Below, piece after piece: positions 6,379 to 14,273 of a stretch of 18,928 bases of DNA (the first letter of the stretch is position 1; each line of letters opens with the position of its first letter). This stretch comes from Clostridia bacterium (GTDB lineage Bacteria > Bacillota > Clostridia > Christensenellales > Aristaeellaceae), in the NCBI GenBank assembly GCA_017471125.1, contig JAFUWR010000136.1, positions 1 to 18,928 of the forward strand. The letters are read 5' to 3'. Under the pieces are notes generated by a model. That model was not told the DNA's origin. It made no database searches and was given only the letters and a program-made list of their open reading frames with translations. Both the position numbers and the translations under genes were made by a program.

Positions 6379-7833
6379 TCACACGCCCTTCCTTTTCAGC
6401 CGCGCGATGAAGAAGCCCTCGAACCCCTCGCGGTACGGGGGGATGAGCAGCATGCCGTCGCGAAGGTCGGCCCGCATGGCCTCGGGCAGCCAGCCGTCGG
6501 CGCTGTCGCGGACGAACCCGGGATGCTTGTCCAGGAACGCCTCGACCACCTTCTCGTTCTCCGCGGGCAGCACGGTGCAGGTGGCGTAGACGAGCCGCCC
6601 GCCCACCTTCACGGCCTTCGCGCAGGCGTCCAATATCTGCCCCTGCAGCGCCGGCAGGGCGTCCAGCCCCTCGGCGGTGGCGCGGTACTTGATGTCCGGC
6701 TTCTCCGGGATGACGCCCAGGCCCGAGCAGGGCGCGTCCACCAGCACGGCGTCCATCGACAATTCCATGCTCGACATGGGCTGTCGGGCGTCGTACACCG
6801 TGGCCCGAACGTTGTCAAGCCCCAGCCGATGCACCGCCGCCCGGATCAGCGCCACCCGATGCTCGTGCACGTCCCAGGCGTACACCCGGCCCGCGCCGCC
6901 CATGCGCTCGGCCATCAGCGCCGTCTTGCCGCCGGGGGCCGCGCAGGCATCCAGGATCTGCATGCCCGGCTTCGGCTCCACGGCCAGCGCGGCGAGCATG
7001 GCGCTCTGCCCCTGTATGGAGAACAGGCCGCGCCGGTAGCCGTCGGTGTCGGCCAGGTTGCCGCCGTTCTCGATGACGTAGCTGCCGTCGAGGTCGCCCC
7101 TGCGCCAGGTATACTTCTGTTCGTCCAGCCACTTCTCGAACCCGGCGGCGTCGGTGCGCATGCGGTTGAAGCGCACGGCCTGCCCGCGGTGGGCAGGGAC
7201 GGACATGAAGCGCTCGGCCTCGTCAAGGCCGTAGGCGGCGATGAGCCGTTCGGCCACCACGGGGGCCACGGACCGCTTGACCGACAGCCATTGTACGGGG
7301 TCGGCGTCCCGGTCGGGCAGCGTCAGCTCCCCGGCGTCCCGGGCGCGGATGAGGTTGCGCAGCACGCCGTTCACCAGCCCGGTCAGGCCCTCGCGCCCGG
7401 CGCGGCGCACCTGCTTGACCGCCTCGTCCACCGCGGCGTGGTCGGGTATCCTGTCCATGAACAGGAGCTGCGCCGCGGCGATGTTCAGGATGTCGTTCAC
7501 CACCGGCTCGGGCCGCGCCTCGAGGAATTTGCCCAGCATCGTCTCGATGTAGAGCCGGTTCTCCACGGCGAAGTAGAACAGGCTGGCCGCGAGGCGCCGG
7601 TCCTCGGGCGTCAGCCGCGCGGCGCTCAGCTGCTTGTCCAGCGCCTGGGCGGCGTAGGCGTCCGCCCGCACCACGTCCTGGAGCGCCTTGAGCGCCACGG
7701 CCCGGGACGAGTCCATCCGCGGCTTATCCGGGGGCCGACGCCCGCCGTTGGGCCTCGGCGCGGGCCTGCGGGGCGCGTCCTTGCGGGCTGTCCTTTGACC
7801 GCCCCTGCCGGGGACATGCTTCTTCTCTGTCAT
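6379..7833 (-). CDS. rsmB: 16S rRNA (cytosine-967-C5)-methyltransferase
   Basis: The protein has 484 residues. A basic, proline- and arginine-rich N-terminal tail (about 40 residues) precedes a NusB-like RNA-binding domain (roughly 43-180) and a Rossmann methyltransferase domain. Motifs are LDACAAPGGKTA (SAM binding), VDAPCSGLG (Cys of motif IV) and YATCTVLPAENE (catalytic Cys of motif VI). It makes m5C967 in 16S rRNA. The ATG overlaps the fmt stop as ATGA. The zinc metallopeptidase gene found between fmt and rsmB in some clostridia is absent. The tail is longer than in the E. coli protein; its role is unknown. Confidence 0.96.
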   Translation of the reverse strand: MTEKKHVPGRGGQRTARKDAPRRPAPRPNGGRRPPDKPRMDSSRAVALKALQDVVRADAYAAQALDKQLSAARLTPEDRRLAASLFYFAVENRLYIETMLGKFLEARPEPVVNDILNIAAAQLLFMDRIPDHAAVDEAVKQVRRAGREGLTGLVNGVLRNLIRARDAGELTLPDRDADPVQWLSVKRSVAPVVAERLIAAYGLDEAERFMSVPAHRGQAVRFNRMRTDAAGFEKWLDEQKYTWRRGDLDGSYVIENGGNLADTDGYRRGLFSIQGQSAMLAALAVEPKPGMQILDACAAPGGKTALMAERMGGAGRVYAWDVHEHRVALIRAAVHRLGLDNVRATVYDARQPMSSMELSMDAVLVDAPCSGLGVIPEKPDIKYRATAEGLDALPALQGQILDACAKAVKVGGRLVYATCTVLPAENEKVVEAFLDKHPGFVRDSADGWLPEAMRADLRDGMLLIPPYREGFEGFFIARLKRKGV

Positions 7834-8780
7834 GCTTCGCTTTCCTTTCCGAACCGCGTCCCGACGTCGATCCTCTTGCCCGCCAGGTACGCCTTCGCCG
7901 CCATGCGCTTGCCGCCGGGGGCCTGCATTTCGAGTATCTCCAGCGCGCCCGCGCCGCAGCGGACGATCAGCCCCGCCTTCGGCCCGGACACGATCACCAT
8001 CCCCGGCGCGGCGGCGTCATCGCACGGGACGGGCTTTGCCAGGTACAGCTTGAGCCGGCCCTCGGGCATGTCCGTGTAGGCGCAGGGCCAGGGGTTCAAC
8101 CCGCGCACGCGCCGGGCGATGGTCTCGGCGGGCAGCGTCCAGTCCACCTCGCCCATTTCCTTGGTGAGCATCGGCTCGTAGCTCGACTTGGCCGCGTCCT
8201 GCTTCACGGGGACCAGCGCCCCCGCCAGGTACTTGGGCAGGCCCTCGGCCAGCAGCTCGCCGCCCATGACGGCCAGCCGGTCGGTCAGCTCGCCCGCGGT
8301 CTCCAATTCACCGATGGGCGTCTCGCGGGAGATGAGCATGTCGCCGGTGTCGATGCCCACGTCGGTCAGCATCAGCGTGACGCCCGCCGCCGCGTCGCCC
8401 TCCAGGACGCACCAGTTGATGGGCGCGGACCCGCGGTGCCTGGGCAGCAGCGAGGCGTGGACGTTGACGGTGCCGCGCACGGGGATGTCCAATAGCTCCT
8501 TGGTCAATATCTGCCCGAACGCGGCGGTGACCGCCACGTCCGGCGCGAGGGCACGCATCTGTTCGACGCCCTCGGGCGACTTGACCTTCTCGAACTGGTA
8601 CACCGAAAGCCCGCGCTCCAGTGCCCGCCGCTTCACCGGGCAGGCGGTCAGCTTCTTGCCGCGGCCCGCGGGACGGTCGGGCTGGGTGAACACGCCCACC
8701 ACGTCGTAGCCCGCGTCGCACAGCGCGTCCAGCGACGGCACGGCGAATTCCGGCGTGCCCATGAATACCACCCGCGTCAC
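7830..8780 (-). CDS. fmt: Methionyl-tRNA formyltransferase
   Basis: This 316-residue enzyme formylates initiator Met-tRNA with 10-formyl-THF. The start is the GTG at 8780, overlapping the upstream def stop as GTGA; from it the protein begins MTRVVFMGTPEFAVPSL, the family N-terminus. Catalytic residues N107, H109 (in NVHASLLPRHRGSAPI) and D145 (in GIDTGDML) align one residue after E. coli N106/H108/D144. A longer in-frame extension upstream lies inside def and does not look like Fmt. Fmt is paired with peptide deformylase, its functional partner. Confidence 0.97.
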   Translation of the reverse strand: MTRVVFMGTPEFAVPSLDALCDAGYDVVGVFTQPDRPAGRGKKLTACPVKRRALERGLSVYQFEKVKSPEGVEQMRALAPDVAVTAAFGQILTKELLDIPVRGTVNVHASLLPRHRGSAPINWCVLEGDAAAGVTLMLTDVGIDTGDMLISRETPIGELETAGELTDRLAVMGGELLAEGLPKYLAGALVPVKQDAAKSSYEPMLTKEMGEVDWTLPAETIARRVRGLNPWPCAYTDMPEGRLKLYLAKPVPCDDAAAPGMVIVSGPKAGLIVRCGAGALEILEMQAPGGKRMAAKAYLAGKRIDVGTRFGKESEA

Positions 8781-9265
8781 TTGGCCTCGCCCCCGTTCCG
8801 CTGGCGCATCTCCTCGGTGGCGTCGGCGATCATCTTGTCCACGTAGAGTATGCCGTCCAGGTGGTCCAGCTCGTGGCACAGGCACACGGCCAGCATGCCC
8901 TCGCCGCTGACCTCGATATCCTCGCCCTTGCGGTTTTGCCCCTTGACGGTGACCTTTTCCGGCCGCACCACGCGGCCCGCACGGCCGGGCACGGACAGGC
9001 AGCCCTCGATGACGGTGATCTCGCCCTCGGACGACACCAGCTCCGGGTTCACGATCTCGATGAGCGCCTCCCCCGCGTCCACCACCACGGCCCGCTTGAG
9101 CACGCCCACCTGGGGCGCGGCCAGCCCCGCACCGTCCCCGGCGCGCATGGTCTCGGCCATGTCGTCCAGCAGCTCCGCCAGACGGTCGTCGAACTTCTCC
9201 ACCTTCCGGGCGTGCTTCCTGAGCACGTCGTCCTCGTCAATGATCCTTATCGCGCGAATCGCCAT
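8777..9265 (-). CDS. def: Peptide deformylase, second of two tandem copies
   Basis: This 162-residue metallo-hydrolase removes the N-formyl group from new proteins. All three motifs are intact: GAGLAAPQ (45-52, Q52), EGCLSVP (87-93, metal ligand C89) and HELDH (131-135, two His ligands and catalytic Glu). By eye it is about 65% identical, without gaps, to the copy upstream. It starts 15 bases after that copy, and a GGGGAG/CTCCCC hairpin (9275-9292) spans the junction. Its stop overlaps the fmt start. Nothing suggests inactivation. Confidence 0.95.
   Translation of the reverse strand: MAIRAIRIIDEDDVLRKHARKVEKFDDRLAELLDDMAETMRAGDGAGLAAPQVGVLKRAVVVDAGEALIEIVNPELVSSEGEITVIEGCLSVPGRAGRVVRPEKVTVKGQNRKGEDIEVSGEGMLAVCLCHELDHLDGILYVDKMIADATEEMRQRNGGEAK
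8827..8881. repeat. 55-bp block identical to 9331-9385
   Basis: Direct repeat of 55 identical bases at an offset of 504, covering codons for HELDHLDGILYVDKMI and adjacent bases. The identity stops sharply on both sides. It is the second-copy member of the def pair. Confidence 0.9.
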
Positions 9266-9280
9266 AGCTCACACGGGGAG

Positions 9281-9769
9281 TCACTTCTCCCCTTCCCCTT
9301 CCTCGTCGTCCATCTTGTCGGTGACATCCTCGATCATCTTGTCCACGTAGAGTATGCCGTCCAGGTGGTCCAGCTCGTGGCACAGCGCCCGGGCCAGCAG
9401 GCCCTCGCCCTCCACCTCGATGTGGCGGCCCTTGCGGTCCTGGGCGTGGACGCGCACCTTCTCGGGCCGCGCCACGGTGCAGCGGCGTCCGGGCACGGAG
9501 AGACAGCCCTCCGCGTCCACGACCTCGCCCTCGGCCCAGAGTATCTCCGGGTTCACCAGCTCGATCAGGCCCTCGCCCACGTCGATGACCACGCAGCACT
9601 TGAGGATGCCCACCTGGGGCGCGGCCAGGCCCACGCCGTCCGCCTCGTACATGGTGTCCGCCATGTCGTCCAGCAGCACCGCCAGCCGCTTGTCGAATTT
9701 GTCCACCCGCCGCGCGCGCTTGCGCAGGATGTCGTCCGTGCCCATCTCGATGATTTTGCGTATAGCCAT
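9281..9769 (-). CDS. def: Peptide deformylase, first of two tandem copies
   Basis: This protein also has 162 residues, with intact GVGLAAPQ (45-52), EGCLSVP (87-93) and HELDH (131-135). Both copies therefore have the Q, C, H, E and H residues of an active bacterial (type I-like) deformylase. The ATG at 9769 has AGGAG 10 bases upstream. It follows priA after a 90-base gap with period-7 repeats. The C-terminus is acidic and variable (DDEEGEGEK) compared with the other copy. Two adjacent active deformylases in the priA-def-fmt context suggest a local duplication; different substrates, metals or inhibitor sensitivity are possible but not visible. Confidence 0.95.
   Translation of the reverse strand: MAIRKIIEMGTDDILRKRARRVDKFDKRLAVLLDDMADTMYEADGVGLAAPQVGILKCCVVIDVGEGLIELVNPEILWAEGEVVDAEGCLSVPGRRCTVARPEKVRVHAQDRKGRHIEVEGEGLLARALCHELDHLDGILYVDKMIEDVTDKMDDEEGEGEK
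9331..9385. repeat. 55-bp block identical to 8827-8881
   Basis: First-copy member of the direct repeat inside the tandem def genes; it encodes the catalytic HELDH region and what follows. Confidence 0.9.
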
Positions 9770-9809
9770 TTATATACTACTCCTGTAAATTCATATCATA
9801 TCCACGTCA

Positions 9810-9833
9810 GGGAACAGGCAACAGGGAACAGGA
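9810..9833. repeat. Heptanucleotide tandem array (GGGAACA type)
   Basis: Three units, GGGAACA, GGCAACA, GGGAACA, and a partial GGA lie in the priA-def gap. The period is exactly 7. Confidence 0.75.
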
Positions 9834-9844
9834 TGCGCCGTTCC

Positions 9845-9865
9845 CCTACTGCCTACTGCCTAAAT
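9845..9865. repeat. Heptanucleotide tandem array (CCTACTG type) overlapping the priA stop
   Basis: The units CCTACTG, CCTACTG, CCTAAAT run end to end, and the last contains the priA stop codon (TAG on the minus strand). On the minus strand the unit reads CAGTAGG. A GGGAAC/GTTCCC inverted repeat links this array with the neighbouring one. Confidence 0.7.
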
Positions 9866-12081
9866 CATATTGACCGGGTCCACTTCCAGCTCGCCCCGCA
9901 CGCCCTCGGGCGCGTCGTCGGCGATCTGCCGCATCCGCGACGCGACGGCCTCCACGTCGGCCCGGAAGTACAGCTTCACGAAGAGCTGCCAGCGGTGCTC
10001 GCCGCGCAGCAGGCCGATGGGGGCCTCGGCGGCGCGGAGCTGCACCACGTCGTCCCGGACGCCGTGCCGGTCGGCGTACTCGTTCAGCGTCGCCTCCGCC
10101 GCCAGCGCCGTGCGCTTGACCAATTCCTCGTCCTTCCCCGAGAACACCACCCGCGCGATGACCGTGAAGGGCGGGTACAGGGCCAGCCGCCGGTTGGCGG
10201 ATTCCCGCGTGTAGAACGCCCGGTAGTCCTGGGCGGCGGCGCAGCGGATGCCGTAGTGGTCGGGGTCGTAGGTCTGCACCACGACCCGGCCGGGGTCGTC
10301 GGCGCGGCCCGCGCGGCCCGCCACCTGGGTGATGAGCTGGAACGTGCGCTCGACGCTGCGGAAGTCGGGCAGGTTCAGCGTCATGTCCGCGGCCACCACG
10401 CCCACCAGCGTCACGTTGGGAAAGTCCAGCCCCTTGGCGATCATCTGCGTGCCCACCAGCACGTAGGTGTCCCCCCGGCGAAAGGCGTCCAGTATCCGCT
10501 GGTGAGCGTCCTTGCGCTGGGTGGTGTCGATGTCCATCCGGGCCACCCGCGCCTGGGGGAACAGCCGCGCCACCTCGGCCTCCACCTTCTGGGTGCCCGC
10601 GCCGAAGTACTTGATGTAGGCGCTGCCGCATTGAGGGCAGGTCCTGGGCGGGGGCATGGTGCTGCCGCAGTAGTGGCAGCGCAACTGTTCCTCGGACTGG
10701 TGGTAGGTCATGGACACGTCGCACTGGCCGCACTTCACCACGTAGCCGCACTTGCGGCAGGACACGAAGGTGGAGTGGCCGCGCCGGTTGATGAACAGCA
10801 TGGCCTGGTGCCCGCCGTCCAGGCAGACCTGCAATTCCTGGGCCAGCCGCGCCGAGAAGATGGAGCGGTTGCCCTTGTCGAACTCGCCGCGCATGTCCAC
10901 CAGCTCGACCTCGGGAAGCGGACGGTCCTTCACCCGCTGCCGAAGCTCGATGAGCTTCAGCCGGTTCTCGGGCCGCACGCCGCGCTCCGTGCGCATGTAG
11001 GTGGCGATGGCGGGGGTGGCGCTGCCGAGGACCAGCACGGCTCGGTGCGCCTCCGCGCGATGCCAGGCGATCTCCCGGGCGTCGTACCGGGGGCGGTGGT
11101 CGGACTGGTAGCTGCTCTCGTGCTCCTCGTCCACGATGATGCACCCGATGTTTTGAAGCGGCGCGAATATGGCGCTCCGGGCCCCGATGACCACCCGGGC
11201 CGCGCCCGAGCGGATGCGCCGCCACTCGTCGAAGCGCTCGCCCGCGGACAGCGCCGAGTGCAGCACCGCCGCGTCCGCGCCGAAGCGCCCGTGGAGCCAG
11301 GACACCATCTGTGGCGTCAGCGCGATCTCCGGCACCAGCACGATGGCCGTGCGGCCCATTTGGAGCGCCTGCCGGATGAGGCGGATGTACACCTCCGTCT
11401 TGCCGCTGCCGGTGACGCCGTGGAGCAGGAACCGCCCGCCGGTCGAGAGCGCGTCGGTCAGCGCCTCCACCGCCCGGGCCTGCCCCGGCATCAGCACCGG
11501 GTCGGGCGTGTGGGCGTCGTCCGAAAGCGCCGCGGGCGTGCGCCGCTGCTCGCTCAAATAGATCGACACCGCGCCCTTCTTCTCGAGGGCCTTCAAGGCA
11601 GCGCTGTCGAGGACGGCGGTCTCCACGTCCCCGGCCCTGAGCCGCTCGACGATCCCGATCTGCTTTTTGGCGCGTGGGTTTTTCGCGATGAATTCGTCGA
11701 TCCCCGCGCCGTCCAGCTCCAGATGCGCGACGCGCCGGGTCTTTTCCCGGACCCTGCCGCCGCGCAGCTCCGACGGGATCATCAGCCGCAGGGCGTCCAC
11801 CAGGTTGCACAGGTAGCGGTCGTGCATCCAGTCGGCCAGCGCCATCAGCTCCGGCAGAACCACCGGCTCCGGGCGCACGGCCTTGATGACCGGCTTCACC
11901 TTTTCCGGCGGCAGGGCGCAGGCGTCCGTCAAGCGCACCACGAAGCCGTCCAGCGTCCGCGGCCGAAGGGCACCGTCACCAGCATGCCGGGGACGAGAGA
12001 AAGCCCCTCGGGGACGGCATAGGTGAACCGCCGGTCCACCGCCTCGGCGGACAGGTCCACGATCACTTCCGCGTAGCGCAT
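9860..12081 (-). CDS. priA: Primosomal protein N' (replication restart helicase), with an apparent frameshift
   Basis: PriA is a 3'-5' DNA helicase that reloads the replisome at stalled forks. The long frame from about 11941 has Walker A GVTGSGKTEVY, DEEH (motif II), an intact zinc-binding region (CRKCGYVVKCGQCDVSMTYH, then CHYCGS and CPQCGS), GTQMIAKGLDFP and QVAGRAGR. The true N-terminus lies upstream in another frame: ATG 12081 starts MRYAEVIVDLSAEAVDRRFT and runs to VTVPFGR, the usual PriA 3'BD start. The frames change near 11956-11965. The span of 2222 bases is one short of a multiple of three; one added base there gives about 740 residues, the normal PriA length. The start overlaps the coaBC end by 19 bases. 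A sequencing error or a true mutation are both possible. Confidence 0.9.
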
Positions 12082-13262
12082 AGCAGTTCGATGGCCTTGT
12101 CCAGTATGGCGTCGGCGGCGGCCCGCTTGGACATCAGCGGCAGCGCCGCGGCGTCGTCGCGGGTGATGAGGGTCACGGCGTTGGTGTCCACGCCGAAGCC
12201 CGCGTCCTTGCGGGACACGTCGTTGGCCACCACCAGGTCGGCGTTCTTGCGGTCGAGCTTGCCCCGGGCGTTCTCGACCATGTCGTCGGTCTCGGCGGCG
12301 AAAGCCACCAAAACCTGCCCGTCCCGCTTGCGGCGGCCCAGCTCCGCGGCGATGTCGGTGGTGTTCTCAAGATCAAGCGTCATGCCCGCGCCGGTCTTTT
12401 TGATCTTATGATCGGCGATAATGGCGGGCCGGAAGTCGGCGGGGGCCGCGGCCTGTATGACCACGTCGGCCCAAGCGCCCCGGGACAGCACCGCATCGCA
12501 CAGCTCGGCGCTGGATTCGACGCCGATCACGTCCACGCCCGCGGGCCTTGAAAGGTTCACCGGGCCGGACACCAGCGCGACCTCCGCGCCCCGGTCCCGG
12601 GCGGCCTCGGCGATGGCGTAGCCCATCTTGCCGGTGGAGCGGTTGGTGATGTAGCGCACCGGGTCGATGCGCTCCACCGTCGGGCCGGCGGTGACCAGCA
12701 CCCGCACGCCGGCATAGTCCCGCTTGGCGTTGAGGATGGCTTCAACGGCTTCGGCGATGGCCTCCGGCTCGGACATGCGGCCCACGTCGTCGTCGCCGCA
12801 GGCGAGCCGCCCGCTTTCCGGCCCGACGATGTGGACGCCCCGGGCGCGCAGGATGTCGAGGTTCGCCTGGGTCGCCGGATGCCTGAACATGTTGGCGTTC
12901 ATGGCCGGGGCGATCAGCACGGGGCAGGTCATCGCCAGCGCGGTGGTGGAGAGCAGGTCGTCGGCGATGCCGTTGGCCAGCTTCGCTAAACAGTTGGCCG
13001 TGGCCGGGGCGATGACGAACAGGTCGGCCCACTTCGCCAGGGCGATGTGCTCCATGCCGTCCCGGGGCGCGAAGGTGTCCACGTGGGCGGGCATGCCGCT
13101 CAATGCCTCGAAGCTCAGGGGCGGCACGAATTTGCAGGCGTGCTCCGTCAGCACCACCCGCACCTCCGCCCCGCGCTTTTTCAGGCGGCTCACCAGGTCG
13201 CAGGCCTTGTAGGCCGCGATGCCGCCCGTCACGCCGACCACGACGCGCCTGTTGTCAAGCAT
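12063..13262 (-). CDS. coaBC: Bifunctional phosphopantothenoylcysteine decarboxylase/synthetase
   Basis: CoaBC turns 4'-phosphopantothenate plus cysteine into 4'-phosphopantetheine for CoA synthesis. In 399 residues the N-terminal flavoprotein half (about 1-185) has VTGGIAAYKA, His72 in MEHIALAKW, PAMNANM (119-125) and C155 in GRLACGDDDVGRM. These correspond to E. coli H75, N125 and C158 with a constant offset of three. The C-terminal synthetase half starts at VRVLVTAGPT, with ITNRSTGKMG, APADFRP and HKIKK. The ATG at 13262 follows AAGGAG with 8-base spacing. The 135-base gap upstream holds a G-rich period-7 array and a long hairpin. priA starts inside its 3' end. Confidence 0.97.
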   Translation of the reverse strand: MLDNRRVVVGVTGGIAAYKACDLVSRLKKRGAEVRVVLTEHACKFVPPLSFEALSGMPAHVDTFAPRDGMEHIALAKWADLFVIAPATANCLAKLANGIADDLLSTTALAMTCPVLIAPAMNANMFRHPATQANLDILRARGVHIVGPESGRLACGDDDVGRMSEPEAIAEAVEAILNAKRDYAGVRVLVTAGPTVERIDPVRYITNRSTGKMGYAIAEAARDRGAEVALVSGPVNLSRPAGVDVIGVESSAELCDAVLSRGAWADVVIQAAAPADFRPAIIADHKIKKTGAGMTLDLENTTDIAAELGRRKRDGQVLVAFAAETDDMVENARGKLDRKNADLVVANDVSRKDAGFGVDTNAVTLITRDDAAALPLMSKRAAADAILDKAIELLCATRK

Positions 13263-13285
13263 AGGCCGATCTCCTTTTTCCTGAT

Positions 13286-13320
13286 CCCTAATCCCTAATC
13301 CCTAATCCCTACTCCCTATT
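13286..13320. repeat. Heptanucleotide tandem array (CCCTAAT; G-quadruplex type on the minus strand)
   Basis: Five units lie end to end: CCCTAAT three times, then CCCTACT and CCCTATT. On the minus strand, the coding strand for coaBC, this gives five GGG runs separated by 4-base loops, a classic G3N4 quadruplex pattern. It ends about 24 bases before the coaBC start codon and about 10 bases before its ribosome binding site. Confidence 0.9.
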
Positions 13321-13321
13321 A

Positions 13322-13373
13322 CAGCACAACAAGCGAAAGCCGATCCATACACAAATCGGGTTTCGCCGTGCTG
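13322..13373 (-). promoter_or_regulatory. Long two-part hairpin between rpoZ and coaBC
   Basis: The inner stem pairs 13333-13344 with 13355-13366 (12 positions, one mismatch, 10-base loop). The outer stem pairs CAGCAC (13322-13327) with GTGCTG (13368-13373) across an internal loop. No T-run follows on the minus strand; the heptamer array follows directly. It could be a 3' stabiliser for rpoZ mRNA, an attenuator or a processing site (inference). Confidence 0.5.
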
Positions 13374-13397
13374 CGCCGTATGCGGTTGTGCGTCCGA

Positions 13398-13616
13398 TTA
13401 CGCCTCGGGGTCCTCCGCGTCCTCGCCGCGGGAATAGGTGATCAGCCGACGGTTGATCTCCTCGATGGCGATGGACAGGGGCTTGGTCTCCTTGGTGTCG
13501 ATCAGCGGCAGGCTGCCGCCGATGAGTTCGCGGGCGCGTTTGGACGCCTCCACCGCCAGCGTGTAGCGGCAATCCACCTTTTCAAGCAGTTCGCCGATGG
13601 GGGGTTCAGTCATCAT
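13398..13616 (-). CDS. rpoZ: RNA polymerase omega subunit
   Basis: This 72-residue protein matches omega: DCRYTLAVEASKRARELI (residues 15-32) is the conserved core helix, followed by KPLSIAIEEI. Omega helps assemble and stabilise RNA polymerase around beta-prime. AGGAGG lies 10 bases before the first of two adjacent ATG codons. It is 18 bases after gmk, the usual gmk-rpoZ pairing. Length is normal for Bacillota. The acidic C-terminal tail is variable in the family. Confidence 0.93.
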   Translation of the reverse strand: MMTEPPIGELLEKVDCRYTLAVEASKRARELIGGSLPLIDTKETKPLSIAIEEINRRLITYSRGEDAEDPEA

Positions 13617-13634
13617 AGCGCAAATACCTCCTGA

Positions 13635-14273
13635 TCATGCTTTTAGAGATTCGTTCAAATGGTCGAGGAACGCGCGGTTGCTCTCCAGCTCCCGGCGGGA
13701 GGCGCTGATGATGGCGTAGACCTCGTCGGCGGCGGCCTCCAGCGCGTCGGGCCTGACGGCCCAGTCCTCGTGGATGATGATGTAATCGTACTTGTAGGCC
13801 GTGGCGCACTCCTTCGCCACGTTGTTGAGCCGGACGCGGATGGACGCCTCGGACTCGGTGCCGCGCTTGCGCAGCCGCGCCTCGAGGTTTTCGCGGCTGG
13901 GCGGGCAGACGAAGATGCCCTTCACGGTGGCGTCCTGGGCCATGACCTGGAGACAGCCCTGCACGTCGATCTCGAGGATCAGGTCGCGCCCCTCCTCGAG
14001 CTGCTTCTTGACCACGGATTTCAGCGTGCCGTAGCGGTTCTGGTGGACGTGCGCCCACTCATAGAAGGCATCCTCGCCGATCAGCGCGTCGAACCGCGCG
14101 TCGGACACGAAGTGGTAGCTCACGCCGTCGATCTCGCCGGGCCGGGGCTGCCGGGTGGTGCAGGACACGGACAGCGACACGTCGGGATGGCGCTCCAGCA
14201 CCTTTTTCACGATCTCGGACTTGCCCACGCCTGCGGGACCGGATATGACGAACAGCCTGCCGCGATTTGGCAT
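13635..14273 (-). CDS. gmk: Guanylate kinase
   Basis: This 212-residue nucleoside monophosphate kinase makes GDP from GMP and ATP. The P-loop is GPAGVGKS (12-19), followed by Glu where most family members have Ser or Thr, a small deviation. The GMP-binding region has SCTTRQPRPGEIDGVSYHFV. The lid and adenine regions (NRYGTL, LEIDVQG, IFVCPPS, RLRKRGTES) are all present. The ribosome binding site is GGGGAG, 8 bases before the ATG. The 63-base gap after yicC holds only two short hairpins (14298-14311 and 14311-14323). remA, which lies between yicC and gmk in B. subtilis and many clostridia, is missing here. Confidence 0.97.
   Translation of the reverse strand: MPNRGRLFVISGPAGVGKSEIVKKVLERHPDVSLSVSCTTRQPRPGEIDGVSYHFVSDARFDALIGEDAFYEWAHVHQNRYGTLKSVVKKQLEEGRDLILEIDVQGCLQVMAQDATVKGIFVCPPSRENLEARLRKRGTESEASIRVRLNNVAKECATAYKYDYIIIHEDWAVRPDALEAAADEVYAIISASRRELESNRAFLDHLNESLKA

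Noticed and set aside
8781..8885. N-terminal extension of Fmt by 35 residues
   Set aside because: The extension is an antisense-free but out-of-frame reading of def and lacks any Fmt similarity. The GTG at 8780 overlaps the def stop as GTGA and gives the exact family N-terminus.
8861..12022. A 1053-codon plus-strand open frame spanning def and priA
   Set aside because: It is low-complexity antisense translation (His/Ala/Gly/Arg-rich) across several well-supported minus-strand genes. Long stop-free antisense frames are common at this GC content.
13286..13320. Short repeats as a CRISPR array or telomere-like end
   Set aside because: There are no spacers and the unit is only 7 bases. The array is internal to an operon, so it is neither CRISPR nor a replicon end.
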